Below, piece by piece: positions 1 to 4,694 of a stretch of DNA of 5,248 bases. Every line of letters begins with the position of its first letter. Position 1 is the first letter of the stretch. The notes below the pieces were generated by a model. The model searched no databases. It had not been told where the DNA came from and saw only the letters and a program-made list of their open reading frames with translations. The position numbers and the translations under genes were made by a program. The stretch spans positions 1-5,248 of the forward strand of contig CAKKQG010000138.1 in assembly GCA_919901875.1 (NCBI GenBank). Reading direction: 5' to 3'. This stretch comes from Anaerolineales bacterium (GTDB lineage Bacteria > Chloroflexota > Anaerolineae > Anaerolineales > VGOW01).

Positions 1-225
1 GTGGACGGCGTGGTCTATCACCCGATCAAATCGTGCCGAACAACTTCAACGGGCTTGGCGGATAACCGCCGCGTCATTTTGGAAAAGACCGATGTCGGAA
101 GTTTGTTTATTGAATCCGACATGATGGATAAACGCGTGGTCGCCGAAGCGCAACTCAAGAATCGAATCGATGCCTTCTTTGAAGGCTTGGCAACACGGAA
201 GATCATGAAGGAACGAGTAGCCTAG
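1..225 (+). CDS. Benzoyl-CoA reductase BcrB/BadE/BzdO-like subunit, C-terminal fragment
   Basis: This is the last 74 residues of a larger protein whose start lies upstream; the first GTG is only the window edge. The visible part fits the C-terminus of the 2-hydroxyacyl-CoA dehydratase / benzoyl-CoA reductase core family (HgdB/BcrB/BcrC). A DGVVYHPIKSCR segment carries a conserved-looking Cys at visible residue 12. It is followed by the family pattern of an Arg-rich helix, a LFIESDMMDKR strand-turn, and EAQLKNRIDAFFEGL near the end. In class I BCR the BcrB/BcrC-type subunits bind benzoyl-CoA and the FeS centres that deliver low-potential electrons to the ring. The following genes are the matching ATPase subunits, which supports BCR over a 2-hydroxyacyl-CoA dehydratase. 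The BcrB-type rather than BcrC-type assignment rests on gene order (C-B-A-D, or N-O-P-Q) and remembered similarity. It stops at TAG, 66 nt before the next gene, and is probably co-transcribed with it. Confidence 0.8.
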   Translation: MDGVVYHPIKSCRTTSTGLADNRRVILEKTDVGSLFIESDMMDKRVVAEAQLKNRIDAFFEGLATRKIMKERVA

Positions 226-248
226 CCCCTTGCGGGCGATAGTGGCTG

Positions 249-269
249 ACGAGGCGATCATCGCGTCGT
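249..269. promoter_or_regulatory. Near-perfect 21-bp dyad upstream of the first ATPase gene
   Basis: The arms ACGAGGCGAT (249-258) and ATCGCGTCGT (260-269) are inverted around a single central C, with one G-G mismatch. The symmetry runs nearly to the centre, which suits a dimeric protein-binding site. It could also fold in RNA as a short stem with a five-base loop. It lies in the 66-nt gap after the BcrB-like gene, ends 22 nt before the next start codon, and precedes the Shine-Dalgarno sequence. Its function is unknown; an operator or an intercistronic mRNA structure are both possible. Confidence 0.35.
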
Positions 270-276
270 TAGCTGG

Positions 277-282
277 AAGGAG
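277..282 (+). promoter_or_regulatory. Strong Shine-Dalgarno AAGGAG for the first ATPase gene
   Basis: AAGGAG is followed by 9 nt and then the ATG at 292. It fixes this ATG as the start of the first activase-like subunit, in agreement with the conserved [10 protein letters not shown] nucleotide-binding motif beginning at residue 6. Confidence 0.75.
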
Positions 283-291
283 AAATAAGAA

Positions 292-1101
292 ATGGCATAT
301 GGTTCAGGAGTAGATGTAGGTTCAACCCAAACGAAAGCGGTCATCATCAACGAGCAGCGCGAGATCATTAGTCGCTCGTTGATTGACACCGGCGCCAACG
401 TCATACTTGCCGCCGAGAACGCGTATGCTCAAGCGTTGAAAAACGGCAACCTTGAAGAGCGCGAAGTGGAATACGTGATCGGCACGGGCTATGGACGTTA
501 CAAAGTGACTTTTGGCGACGCGCAGATCACCGAAATTTCTTGTCACGGGCGGGGCGCGGTGCACATGTTCCCCAACACGCGCACCGTGGTGGATATGGGC
601 GGGCAAGATACGAAAGCGATTCGTGTCAGCCCGACCGGTGAAATTTTAGATTTTTGTATGAATGATAAATGCGCGGCGGGCACCGGGAGATTCCTCGGGG
701 CTGCCGCCTCTGCTTTGGAAATTCCGTTGAGCGACCTGGGACCGACTGCGCTCCGCGCGGAGAAAGCGGTGAAGATCAGCACAACGTGCACGGTATTCGC
801 TGAATCAGAAGTAGTGTCGTGGTTAGGCAAAGGAAAAAAGATCGAAGATATTTTGCTCGGCGTGCATCAATCTATTGCCTCACGCTCGATGGGTTTAATG
901 CGCCGTGTGGGCGTTGAACCCGAAGTGTCCTTCACCGGCGGCGTGACGCGCAACATTGGCATGGTGAAAGCATTGAATGATCTATTAGGCTTTGAATGTA
1001 ACGTCAGCGACGACTCACATTATATGGGCGCGCTCGGCGCGGCGTTGTTTGCGATGGATCGCATATTGAGCGGCCGCCTGGCGAAGGAGAGTGTCGCATG
1101 A
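292..1101 (+). CDS. Benzoyl-CoA reductase ATPase subunit (BadF/BadG/BcrA/BcrD family), first copy
   Basis: This is a 269-aa ASKHA-fold (actin/Hsp70-like) ATPase that would couple ATP hydrolysis to electron transfer into the BCR catalytic subunits. The phosphate-1 loop is [10 protein letters not shown] (residues 6-15), phosphate-2 is DMGGQDTK (101-108), and an FTGGVTRN adenosine-site motif lies near 214-221. Cys127 in NDKCAAGTG and Cys166 in [11 protein letters not shown] are the two cysteines that, in this family, ligate one [4Fe-4S] cluster shared across the dimer interface. Their spacing matches the 2-hydroxyglutaryl-CoA dehydratase activator. The protein is cytoplasmic, with no signal peptide or membrane segment. 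At about 270 aa it is far shorter than Thauera-type BcrA and closer to Azoarcus BzdP/BzdQ, so subunit naming is uncertain. Its stop overlaps the next start as ATGA, implying translational coupling. A dehydratase activase is the alternative, but the Dch and Had genes nearby favour BCR. Confidence 0.85.
   Translation: MAYGSGVDVGSTQTKAVIINEQREIISRSLIDTGANVILAAENAYAQALKNGNLEEREVEYVIGTGYGRYKVTFGDAQITEISCHGRGAVHMFPNTRTVVDMGGQDTKAIRVSPTGEILDFCMNDKCAAGTGRFLGAAASALEIPLSDLGPTALRAEKAVKISTTCTVFAESEVVSWLGKGKKIEDILLGVHQSIASRSMGLMRRVGVEPEVSFTGGVTRNIGMVKALNDLLGFECNVSDDSHYMGALGAALFAMDRILSGRLAKESVA
1084..1089 (+). promoter_or_regulatory. Shine-Dalgarno AAGGAG inside the upstream gene
   Basis: AAGGAG lies within the last codons of the first ATPase gene, 8 nt before the ATG at 1098. 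Together with the ATGA stop/start overlap it fixes the start of the second ATPase gene and indicates coupled, near-stoichiometric translation of the two subunits. Confidence 0.7.
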
Positions 1102-1913
1102 TTTACACCGCCGGCATTGACATTGGTTCGACTTACGTTAAATCTTTGATCCTCAGTGAAGATGGACAGCTCGTCGGACGCGCTTTGATCCGCACCGGAT
1201 TTAAATTGGGGGAAGCGGCAGAGAAAGCGCTGCAGGTCGCCCTCACTCAAGCAAACTTGCATCAAGATGACATAGCCTATATTGCCACCACCGGCTACGG
1301 GCGTTTTCAAGTTCCGTTTCGCAACGTGAACATTACCGACCTCACCGCTTCGGCGCGTGGCGCGCGATTTTTATTTCCCAAGACCAACACGATCCTTGAC
1401 GTGGGCGGGCAGACGATGAAAGCGACCCGCTTGGACGATCATGGCAAAGTGAAATCGTTTCGTCTGAATGATAAGTGCGCGGCTGGCACCGGCGCATTTT
1501 TAGAGAAGACGGCGCACTACATGGGATTCAACACCGAAGAGATCGGTCCGTTGGCGGTGACGTCGAAGGAGCCTGTTCCCATCTCCGGTGTGTGCGCCGT
1601 CTTTGCCGAATCGGAAGTGATCAACTGTCTCTCGCAAGGCAGTGCGCCTGCCGATATTATGCAAGGCGCCATTATCTCTCTGACGGATCGCGCGGTTCAA
1701 TTGATGAAGCGCGTGCAAATGGAACCGGAGTTCACATTGGTCGGCGGCATCTTGCGCTTTGAGTCTATGGTGCGCGTCATCCGCGAAAAGATTGGCGCGA
1801 ATGTAAATGTGCCGCAGGGCGATCTGGTTCAATTCACATCCGCGCTTGGCGCGGCGTTGTTGGCGCGTCAACGTCTGCAAAAAATAAATCAGCAAAACGC
1901 GGTTCCTGCTTAA
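1098..1913 (+). CDS. Benzoyl-CoA reductase ATPase subunit (BadF/BadG/BcrA/BcrD family), second copy
   Basis: This 271-aa paralogue of the preceding protein probably forms the ATPase heterodimer with it. The same landmarks occur at the same residues: [10 protein letters not shown] (6-15), DVGGQTMK (101-108), NDKCAAGTG with Cys127, [11 protein letters not shown] with Cys166, and a VGGILR segment near 215-220. The paired Cys127/Cys166 would supply the other half of the bridging [4Fe-4S] cluster. The difference worth noting is in phosphate-2: residue 106 is Thr where the first copy has Asp (GGQD to GGQT), so the two nucleotide sites are not equivalent. Thauera BcrD, as I remember it, has lost the GGQ motif altogether, so this protein is not a close BcrD match. 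Start ATG 1098 overlaps the previous stop and has a good Shine-Dalgarno. The C-terminal tail after residue 258 is Gln/Asn-rich and poorly conserved in appearance. A 126-nt gap with a hairpin follows before dch. Confidence 0.85.
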   Translation: MIYTAGIDIGSTYVKSLILSEDGQLVGRALIRTGFKLGEAAEKALQVALTQANLHQDDIAYIATTGYGRFQVPFRNVNITDLTASARGARFLFPKTNTILDVGGQTMKATRLDDHGKVKSFRLNDKCAAGTGAFLEKTAHYMGFNTEEIGPLAVTSKEPVPISGVCAVFAESEVINCLSQGSAPADIMQGAIISLTDRAVQLMKRVQMEPEFTLVGGILRFESMVRVIREKIGANVNVPQGDLVQFTSALGAALLARQRLQKINQQNAVPA

Positions 1914-1975
1914 CGCAAAATGATTACATCGCGAGTTTCTCTCCTCCAAGTGCGCGTTCAATCGCGCCGGGTTCA

Positions 1976-2007
1976 CACAGAAGCCAGTCTCACGACTGGC
2001 TTCTGTG
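1976..2007. repeat. Perfect 14-bp inverted repeat / hairpin between the BCR genes and dch
   Basis: CACAGAAGCCAGTC (1976-1989) is the exact reverse complement of GACTGGCTTCTGTG (1994-2007), with a four-base TCAC loop. The stem is strong, but only ATTCT follows, with no run of T, so it is a poor intrinsic terminator. A transcript processing or stability element, or a dispersed palindromic repeat, fits better. It sits 18 nt before the dch Shine-Dalgarno and could separate BCR and Dch expression. The rest of the 1914-2025 gap shows only a minor GCGCG/CGCGC stem at 1952-1967. Confidence 0.75.
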
Positions 2008-2025
2008 ATTCTGGAGAAAGTTGCT

Positions 2026-2030
2026 AAAGG
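2026..2030 (+). promoter_or_regulatory. Shine-Dalgarno AAAGG deciding the dch start
   Basis: AAAGG ends 9 nt before the ATG at 2040, a normal spacing. It directly abuts an in-frame TTG at 2031, which is therefore unlikely to be used. A second in-frame ATG at 2049 has no comparable site. Confidence 0.55.
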
Positions 2031-2039
2031 TTGTCAAAA

Positions 2040-2810
2040 ATGTCAGAGATGCAATTTGTTCAATGGCAAGTTAAAGAGGGCGCGGGCGTCCTCACATTTA
2101 GACGTCCGCCAGTCAACGTGATCAATATCGCGTTATTGCGCGAACTGCTCTCTGCGCTGGAGACGGCGGCGAAAGAAAAAACATTGCGCGTGTTGGTGCT
2201 GCGCTCCGAAGGAAAAATGTTTTCGGCGGGCGTGGACGTCGCCGATCACACTGCCGACAAAGTGAACGAGATGATCTCGCTGTTTGATCGTGTCTGCACC
2301 TCACTGTTAGATTTTCCAACGCCAACGCTTGCCGCAGTTCAGGGTCACGCCCTCGGTGGCGGATGCGAACTCGCCTTGTGTTGCGATCTGATCATCGCCG
2401 TGGAGAGTGCAAACTTTGGACAACCAGAAATTAAGCTGGCGGTGATAGCGCCGATTGCCGCGCTGCGGATGCCGGCGTTGATCGGATACCGCCGCGCCGC
2501 CGAATTACTTTTCACCGGCGATAACGTTTCCGCAGGTGAGGCGGCATCACTGGGGTTGATCAATCGCGCCGTGTCTGCCGATCAGTTTGAATCCACCGTC
2601 AATCAATTCGTCAACAAACTTACAGCATTGAGCGCGCCCGCTTTGCAAATGTGCAAACGCGCCGTGCGCTTGGGCGCAGATTGTTGGAATTTAAAACATT
2701 TGCCGGCGATGGAGAAGTTGTATCTCAACGATTTGATGTTGACTGAAGATGCCAACGAGGGTGTGGCGTCGTTCATGGAAAAGCGCGCGGCGGTGTGGAA
2801 ACACAAGTGA
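2040..2810 (+). CDS. dch: Cyclohexa-1,5-dienecarbonyl-CoA hydratase (crotonase superfamily)
   Basis: This 256-aa cytoplasmic enoyl-CoA hydratase-fold enzyme should add water to cyclohexa-1,5-diene-1-carbonyl-CoA, the BCR product, giving 6-hydroxycyclohex-1-ene-1-carbonyl-CoA. The crotonase core is intact. Oxyanion-hole segments are FSAGVD (61-66) and GHALGGGCELA (102-112). Both acid/base glutamates of hydratases are present: Glu110 in GGGCELA and Glu130 in FGQPEIKL. Subfamily marks that I associate with Dch are SAGVDVADHT, the replacement of the usual GTIPGAGG loop by AVIAPIAA after QPEIKL, and a C-terminal LMLTEDANEGVASFMEKR segment. Length is normal for the family. The position directly after the BCR ATPase genes matches Dch in known benzoate clusters. 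A generic enoyl-CoA hydratase is the alternative, but those C-terminal and loop features make it less likely. Its stop lies 6 nt from the end of the convergent DUF2283 gene. Confidence 0.85.
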   Translation: MSEMQFVQWQVKEGAGVLTFRRPPVNVINIALLRELLSALETAAKEKTLRVLVLRSEGKMFSAGVDVADHTADKVNEMISLFDRVCTSLLDFPTPTLAAVQGHALGGGCELALCCDLIIAVESANFGQPEIKLAVIAPIAALRMPALIGYRRAAELLFTGDNVSAGEAASLGLINRAVSADQFESTVNQFVNKLTALSAPALQMCKRAVRLGADCWNLKHLPAMEKLYLNDLMLTEDANEGVASFMEKRAAVWKHK

Positions 2811-2818
2811 CGTTGTTT
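2811..2818. repeat. Left copy of an 8-bp inverted repeat bracketing the reverse-strand pair
   Basis: CGTTGTTT begins immediately after the dch stop codon and overlaps the first two bases (+ strand) of the DUF2283 stop. Its exact reverse complement AAACAACG is at 3568-3575, just before the had gene. The two copies enclose both reverse-strand genes. Eight bases can match by chance, so this is a candidate boundary only. Confidence 0.3.
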
Positions 2819-3203
2819 ACACCGCAGTAGGCAAGGGGCTTGCTCGGTTGACTGATGTGATCGGAACGGGTTGAGCAGACGATGGATAGAAAGTGGAGAC
2901 TTTGATGTAGTGGTTTACGGGCGATGTGGTGATGATGTCTATCACGGTTTGGCGAAGATCGGATGGCAGACGATCTAAGCCTGTAAGGGGGAAGTTGCGA
3001 GGGCCCAACTCGGTGGGGCTGACCAACACGGAAAAATCCATGAGAGTTAAACCGATGGGCTGTTTTGTTTGAGGGTTGAAACGCAAGAGAATGTGTTCGG
3101 TGAGGTTGATGCCCATGCCCGTTTCGCCCGGACGAAAAGAAACGTAGAGGATGTCGCCCTCTTGATCATGTGTGTGTTTGATAGTTTGAGGATGCGCGTC
3201 CAT
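2817..3203 (-). CDS. DUF2283 domain protein, putative antitoxin-like partner
   Basis: This is a 128-aa protein. Residues about 8-60 match the DUF2283 pattern: an HDQEGDILYVSF strand, a Glu-containing middle (GINLTEHILLRFN) and a hydrophobic closing strand PIGLTLMDFSVL. The rest (61-128) is an extension with no domain I recognise; it has a predicted helix around LPSDLRQTVIDIITTS and a Pro/Ser-rich end. No signal peptide or membrane segment is seen. Start ATG 3203 was chosen because it lies 4 nt after the stop of the upstream partner, begins right before the domain, and has a modest AGG 7 nt upstream. The frame is open back to 3281, but that would overlap the partner by 74 nt. DUF2283 proteins have unknown biochemistry; I recall them beside small nuclease-like toxin candidates, so an antitoxin role is inferred from the pairing. 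The gene is convergent with dch and both run to within 6 nt of each other. Confidence 0.7.
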   Translation of the reverse strand: MDAHPQTIKHTHDQEGDILYVSFRPGETGMGINLTEHILLRFNPQTKQPIGLTLMDFSVLVSPTELGPRNFPLTGLDRLPSDLRQTVIDIITTSPVNHYIKVSTFYPSSAQPVPITSVNRASPLPTAV

Positions 3204-3207
3204 TGTT

Positions 3208-3537
3208 TTACCTGTAAATAAAATTTTGATATGCGGTGACGATGAAGTTGTTGGGCGTGGAGTTTCCTTCTTCATCAACATTCATTTTGAAAATAACGAC
3301 AGTGACGATGTAGTTGTTGCCATCAGGAAGATTGTCGAAGGATTTGCGATAGTAGTATTTGTTTGGAACGAGCGAGTCTTGTGTGCGTTGACCTGATTTG
3401 ATTGTGTCTTTTAGATGCTCTTCGTAGCCGGTCATTTCAGGATGGTTTTCGGGAGCAATGATGTGTTCCCATCGCTCGTTGGTTAGATAGATTTCGTTAT
3501 CGAATCGATCTTGAACTGTCCATCTTTTGCCATCCAT
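3208..3537 (-). CDS. Small BECR/PBECR-fold nuclease-like protein, putative toxin
   Basis: This 109-aa soluble protein leads the reverse-strand pair. Its layout resembles the Barnase-EndoU-ColicinE5-RelE-like (PBECR2-type) family. There is an early strand (NEIYLT), then [15 protein letters not shown] (residues 21-35) with two His, a helix with DTIKSGQ, a YYYRKSF strand, a long strand [12 protein letters not shown], and a closing [10 protein letters not shown]. His25, His32, Lys65, Thr101 and Tyr103 are the polar residues most likely to form an RNase-like site; this is inference from the motif layout only. Three starts are possible: TTG 3573, ATG 3546 and ATG 3537. I chose 3537 because the protein homology seems to begin at MDGKRW and a possible promoter would place the transcript start there. 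None has a Shine-Dalgarno. GC is lower (about 38-50% by 60-nt line over 3241-3480) than in the dch gene. A plain hypothetical protein remains possible. Confidence 0.6.
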   Translation of the reverse strand: MDGKRWTVQDRFDNEIYLTNERWEHIIAPENHPEMTGYEEHLKDTIKSGQRTQDSLVPNKYYYRKSFDNLPDGNNYIVTVVIFKMNVDEEGNSTPNNFIVTAYQNFIYR

Positions 3538-3544
3538 TGGTGGC

Positions 3545-3573
3545 ATGATAGCACAAATAATTTTGCGAAACAA
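3545..3573 (-). promoter_or_regulatory. Possible promoter for the reverse-strand pair
   Basis: Reading the minus strand, TTGTTT (3573-3568), a 17-nt spacer and TATCAT (3550-3545) form a sigma-70-like pair. The -10 matches 5 of 6 consensus bases and is preceded by TG one base upstream, as in extended -10 promoters; the -35 matches only 3 of 6. Transcription would begin about 3537-3539, at or just before the chosen ATG, giving a leaderless message. This would agree with the lack of any Shine-Dalgarno. It is a pattern match only. Confidence 0.3.
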
Positions 3574-3589
3574 CGAGGCAAAACTTTTT
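3556..3589 (+). promoter_or_regulatory. Possible -10 element and Shine-Dalgarno for had
   Basis: An AATAAT -10-like hexamer lies at 3556-3561 with no convincing -35 upstream. GAGG at 3575-3578 lies 11 nt before the ATG at 3590 and is the ribosome site that decides that start. Because the reverse-strand pair separates had from dch, had probably needs its own promoter, and it would overlap the divergent one in this gap of about 50 bp. Confidence 0.3.
3568..3575. repeat. Right copy of the 8-bp inverted repeat
   Basis: AAACAACG is the exact reverse complement of CGTTGTTT at 2811-2818. It ends on the first base of the had Shine-Dalgarno GAGG and lies outside both reverse-strand genes. The outer flanks of the two copies do not match further. 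Confidence 0.3.
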
Positions 3590-4615
3590 ATGAAAGCCGC
3601 TGTCTTTTACGGATCGCATCAACCACTAAAAGTTGAAGAGGTGCCGACACCGACTCCGAAGGCGGGAGAGATTTTGGTGAAGATCGCTGGCTGCGGCGTG
3701 TGTCACACCGATTTAGGTTACACCGATCACGATGTGCCAACGGGCAAGAAGCCGCCGTTGATTTTAGGACACGAGGCGTCAGGCACAGTGGCGGCGTTGG
3801 GCGATGGCGTGAAAAATTTTAAAGAAGGTGATCGCGTGATCTTGCCCGCCGTCTACGGCTGTGGTCAATGCAAGATGTGCCGCATGGGGCGCGAGAATAT
3901 TTGCGAGAACATGATCTTCATCGGCAGCAACGCCGATGGCGCGTACGCCGAATACACGGTGTATCCGTCAACGGCGGCGGTGGCATTACCCGCAGAATTA
4001 CCTTTGATCGAAAGTTCGATCATCGCCGATGCGACCACGACTCCATTTCACGCCGTTGTGAATCGCGGACAAGTTAAACCCGGCGACGCCGTCGTGGTGA
4101 TCGGCTGTGGCGGCATTGGACTCAATTGCGTGCAGATCGCGGCGGCGGTGGGTGCCAAAGTGATCGCCATTGATATTGCCGATCACAAATTGGAATTTGC
4201 CAAACAACTCGGCGCGAGCGCGACGATCAATTCTAAGAATGTTGAACGACTCGACAAAGAGATTCGCAAACTTACCGGCGGCGGTGGCGCGGATATTTCA
4301 TTTGAATGTATCGGCAATCCGCTGACGCAAGAGCAAGCCTTCAACGCGGTTCGCACCGGCGGGCGCGTGGTATTGGTTGGCTATTCTGAAAAACCAATGA
4401 ACCTTGTATCGGGTCGTGTGATGTTCCGCGAAATAGAAATCGTTGGTTCGCTCGGTTGTCGCGTGGTGGATTATCCACGCGTGTTAGAGATGGCGCGTTT
4501 GGGCAAGATCAAAGTTTCCGAATTGGTGACGGCGAAATTTCCGCTCGACAAGATCAACGATGCGTTTGATGTGTTGCGGAAGGGCGAAGGCATCCGTTCG
4601 GTAATCACGCCATGA
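3590..4615 (+). CDS. had: Zinc/NAD-dependent alcohol dehydrogenase, probable 6-hydroxycyclohex-1-ene-1-carbonyl-CoA dehydrogenase
   Basis: This 341-aa medium-chain dehydrogenase should oxidise the Dch product to 6-oxocyclohex-1-ene-1-carbonyl-CoA with NAD+. Catalytic zinc ligands are Cys38 (AGCGVCHTD), His61 (LGHE) and probably Asp147 (IIADATTTP). A complete structural-zinc lobe is present with Cys91, Cys94, Cys97 and Cys105. The Rossmann motif GCGGIG is at 172-177, and Asp195 after VIAI favours NAD over NADP. Segments shared with Thauera Had as I remember it are [11 protein letters not shown], the ADATTTP region and GC-x4-YP in the last third, and the genomic context fits. Against it, the structural-zinc loop and the [13 protein letters not shown] region look like generic zinc alcohol dehydrogenases, so substrate is inferred mainly from neighbours. 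ATG 3590 was chosen over the in-frame TTG 3527 because MKAAVFY is the usual family start and GAGG precedes it. The TGA stop runs straight into a repeat-built hairpin. Confidence 0.8.
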   Translation: MKAAVFYGSHQPLKVEEVPTPTPKAGEILVKIAGCGVCHTDLGYTDHDVPTGKKPPLILGHEASGTVAALGDGVKNFKEGDRVILPAVYGCGQCKMCRMGRENICENMIFIGSNADGAYAEYTVYPSTAAVALPAELPLIESSIIADATTTPFHAVVNRGQVKPGDAVVVIGCGGIGLNCVQIAAAVGAKVIAIDIADHKLEFAKQLGASATINSKNVERLDKEIRKLTGGGGADISFECIGNPLTQEQAFNAVRTGGRVVLVGYSEKPMNLVSGRVMFREIEIVGSLGCRVVDYPRVLEMARLGKIKVSELVTAKFPLDKINDAFDVLRKGEGIRSVITP

Positions 4616-4619
4616 TTGA

Positions 4620-4694
4620 AAAGGAAATAAAGGAAATAGGGGAGATAAGGGAAATGCGTTTCCATAGTTTCCTTTAGTTCCTTTCATTTCCTTT
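4620..4694. terminator. Long imperfect hairpin after had, abutting the next start codon
   Basis: A purine-rich left arm (AAAGGAAAT at 4620-4628 onward) pairs with a pyrimidine-rich right arm ending in ATTTCCTTT (4686-4694). The apex is a perfect GGAAA-TGCG-TTTCC stem-loop around 4650-4663. The arms are about 35 nt each, with several mismatches in the middle and one bulge. It could end or attenuate the had transcript. No T-run follows; instead the amidohydrolase ATG comes directly at 4695. It may equally be a dispersed intergenic repeat that happens to fold. Confidence 0.55.
4621..4656 (+). repeat. Four tandem 9-nt purine repeats
   Basis: The units are AAGGAAATA, AAGGAAATA, GGGGAGATA and AGGGAAATG, all sharing the pattern RRGGARATR. 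The right hairpin arm (4657-4694) carries about four degenerate 9-10-nt units of the opposite sense built on TTTCC or TTCC. The element therefore looks like an inverted pair of short tandem arrays rather than a single-copy palindrome. Confidence 0.7.

Noticed and set aside
225..237. GCCC/GGGC stem after the BcrB-like gene as a terminator
   Set aside because: The stem is only 4 bp with no T-run, and the next gene is clearly part of the same enzyme.
1028..1870. Near-identical DNA patches shared by the two ATPase genes (around 658-680 and 1466-1490; 1030-1050 and 1847-1865)
   Set aside because: They encode the conserved NDKCAAGTG and GALGAAL/SALGAAL motifs. Shared coding constraint and codon preference explain them without recent gene conversion.
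1500..1976. 158-aa reverse-strand open frame
   Set aside because: It lies antisense to a conserved ATPase gene and its His/Arg/Leu-rich composition is typical of an antisense shadow of a GC-rich gene.
1971..2000. Promoter with TTCACA as -35 upstream of dch
   Set aside because: No acceptable -10 lies 16-18 nt downstream, and the element is buried in the 14-bp hairpin.
3204..3281. Longer DUF2283 protein starting at 3281
   Set aside because: It would overlap the upstream nuclease-like gene by 74 nt, and the added 26 residues are Lys/Thr/Ser-rich with no domain resemblance. ATG 3203 follows the partner's stop by 4 nt.
3527..3589. N-terminal extension of the dehydrogenase from TTG 3527 (21 extra residues)
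   Set aside because: The extension has no ribosome site and overlaps the opposite-strand gene start. ATG 3590 has GAGG upstream and gives the normal MKAAVFY family start.
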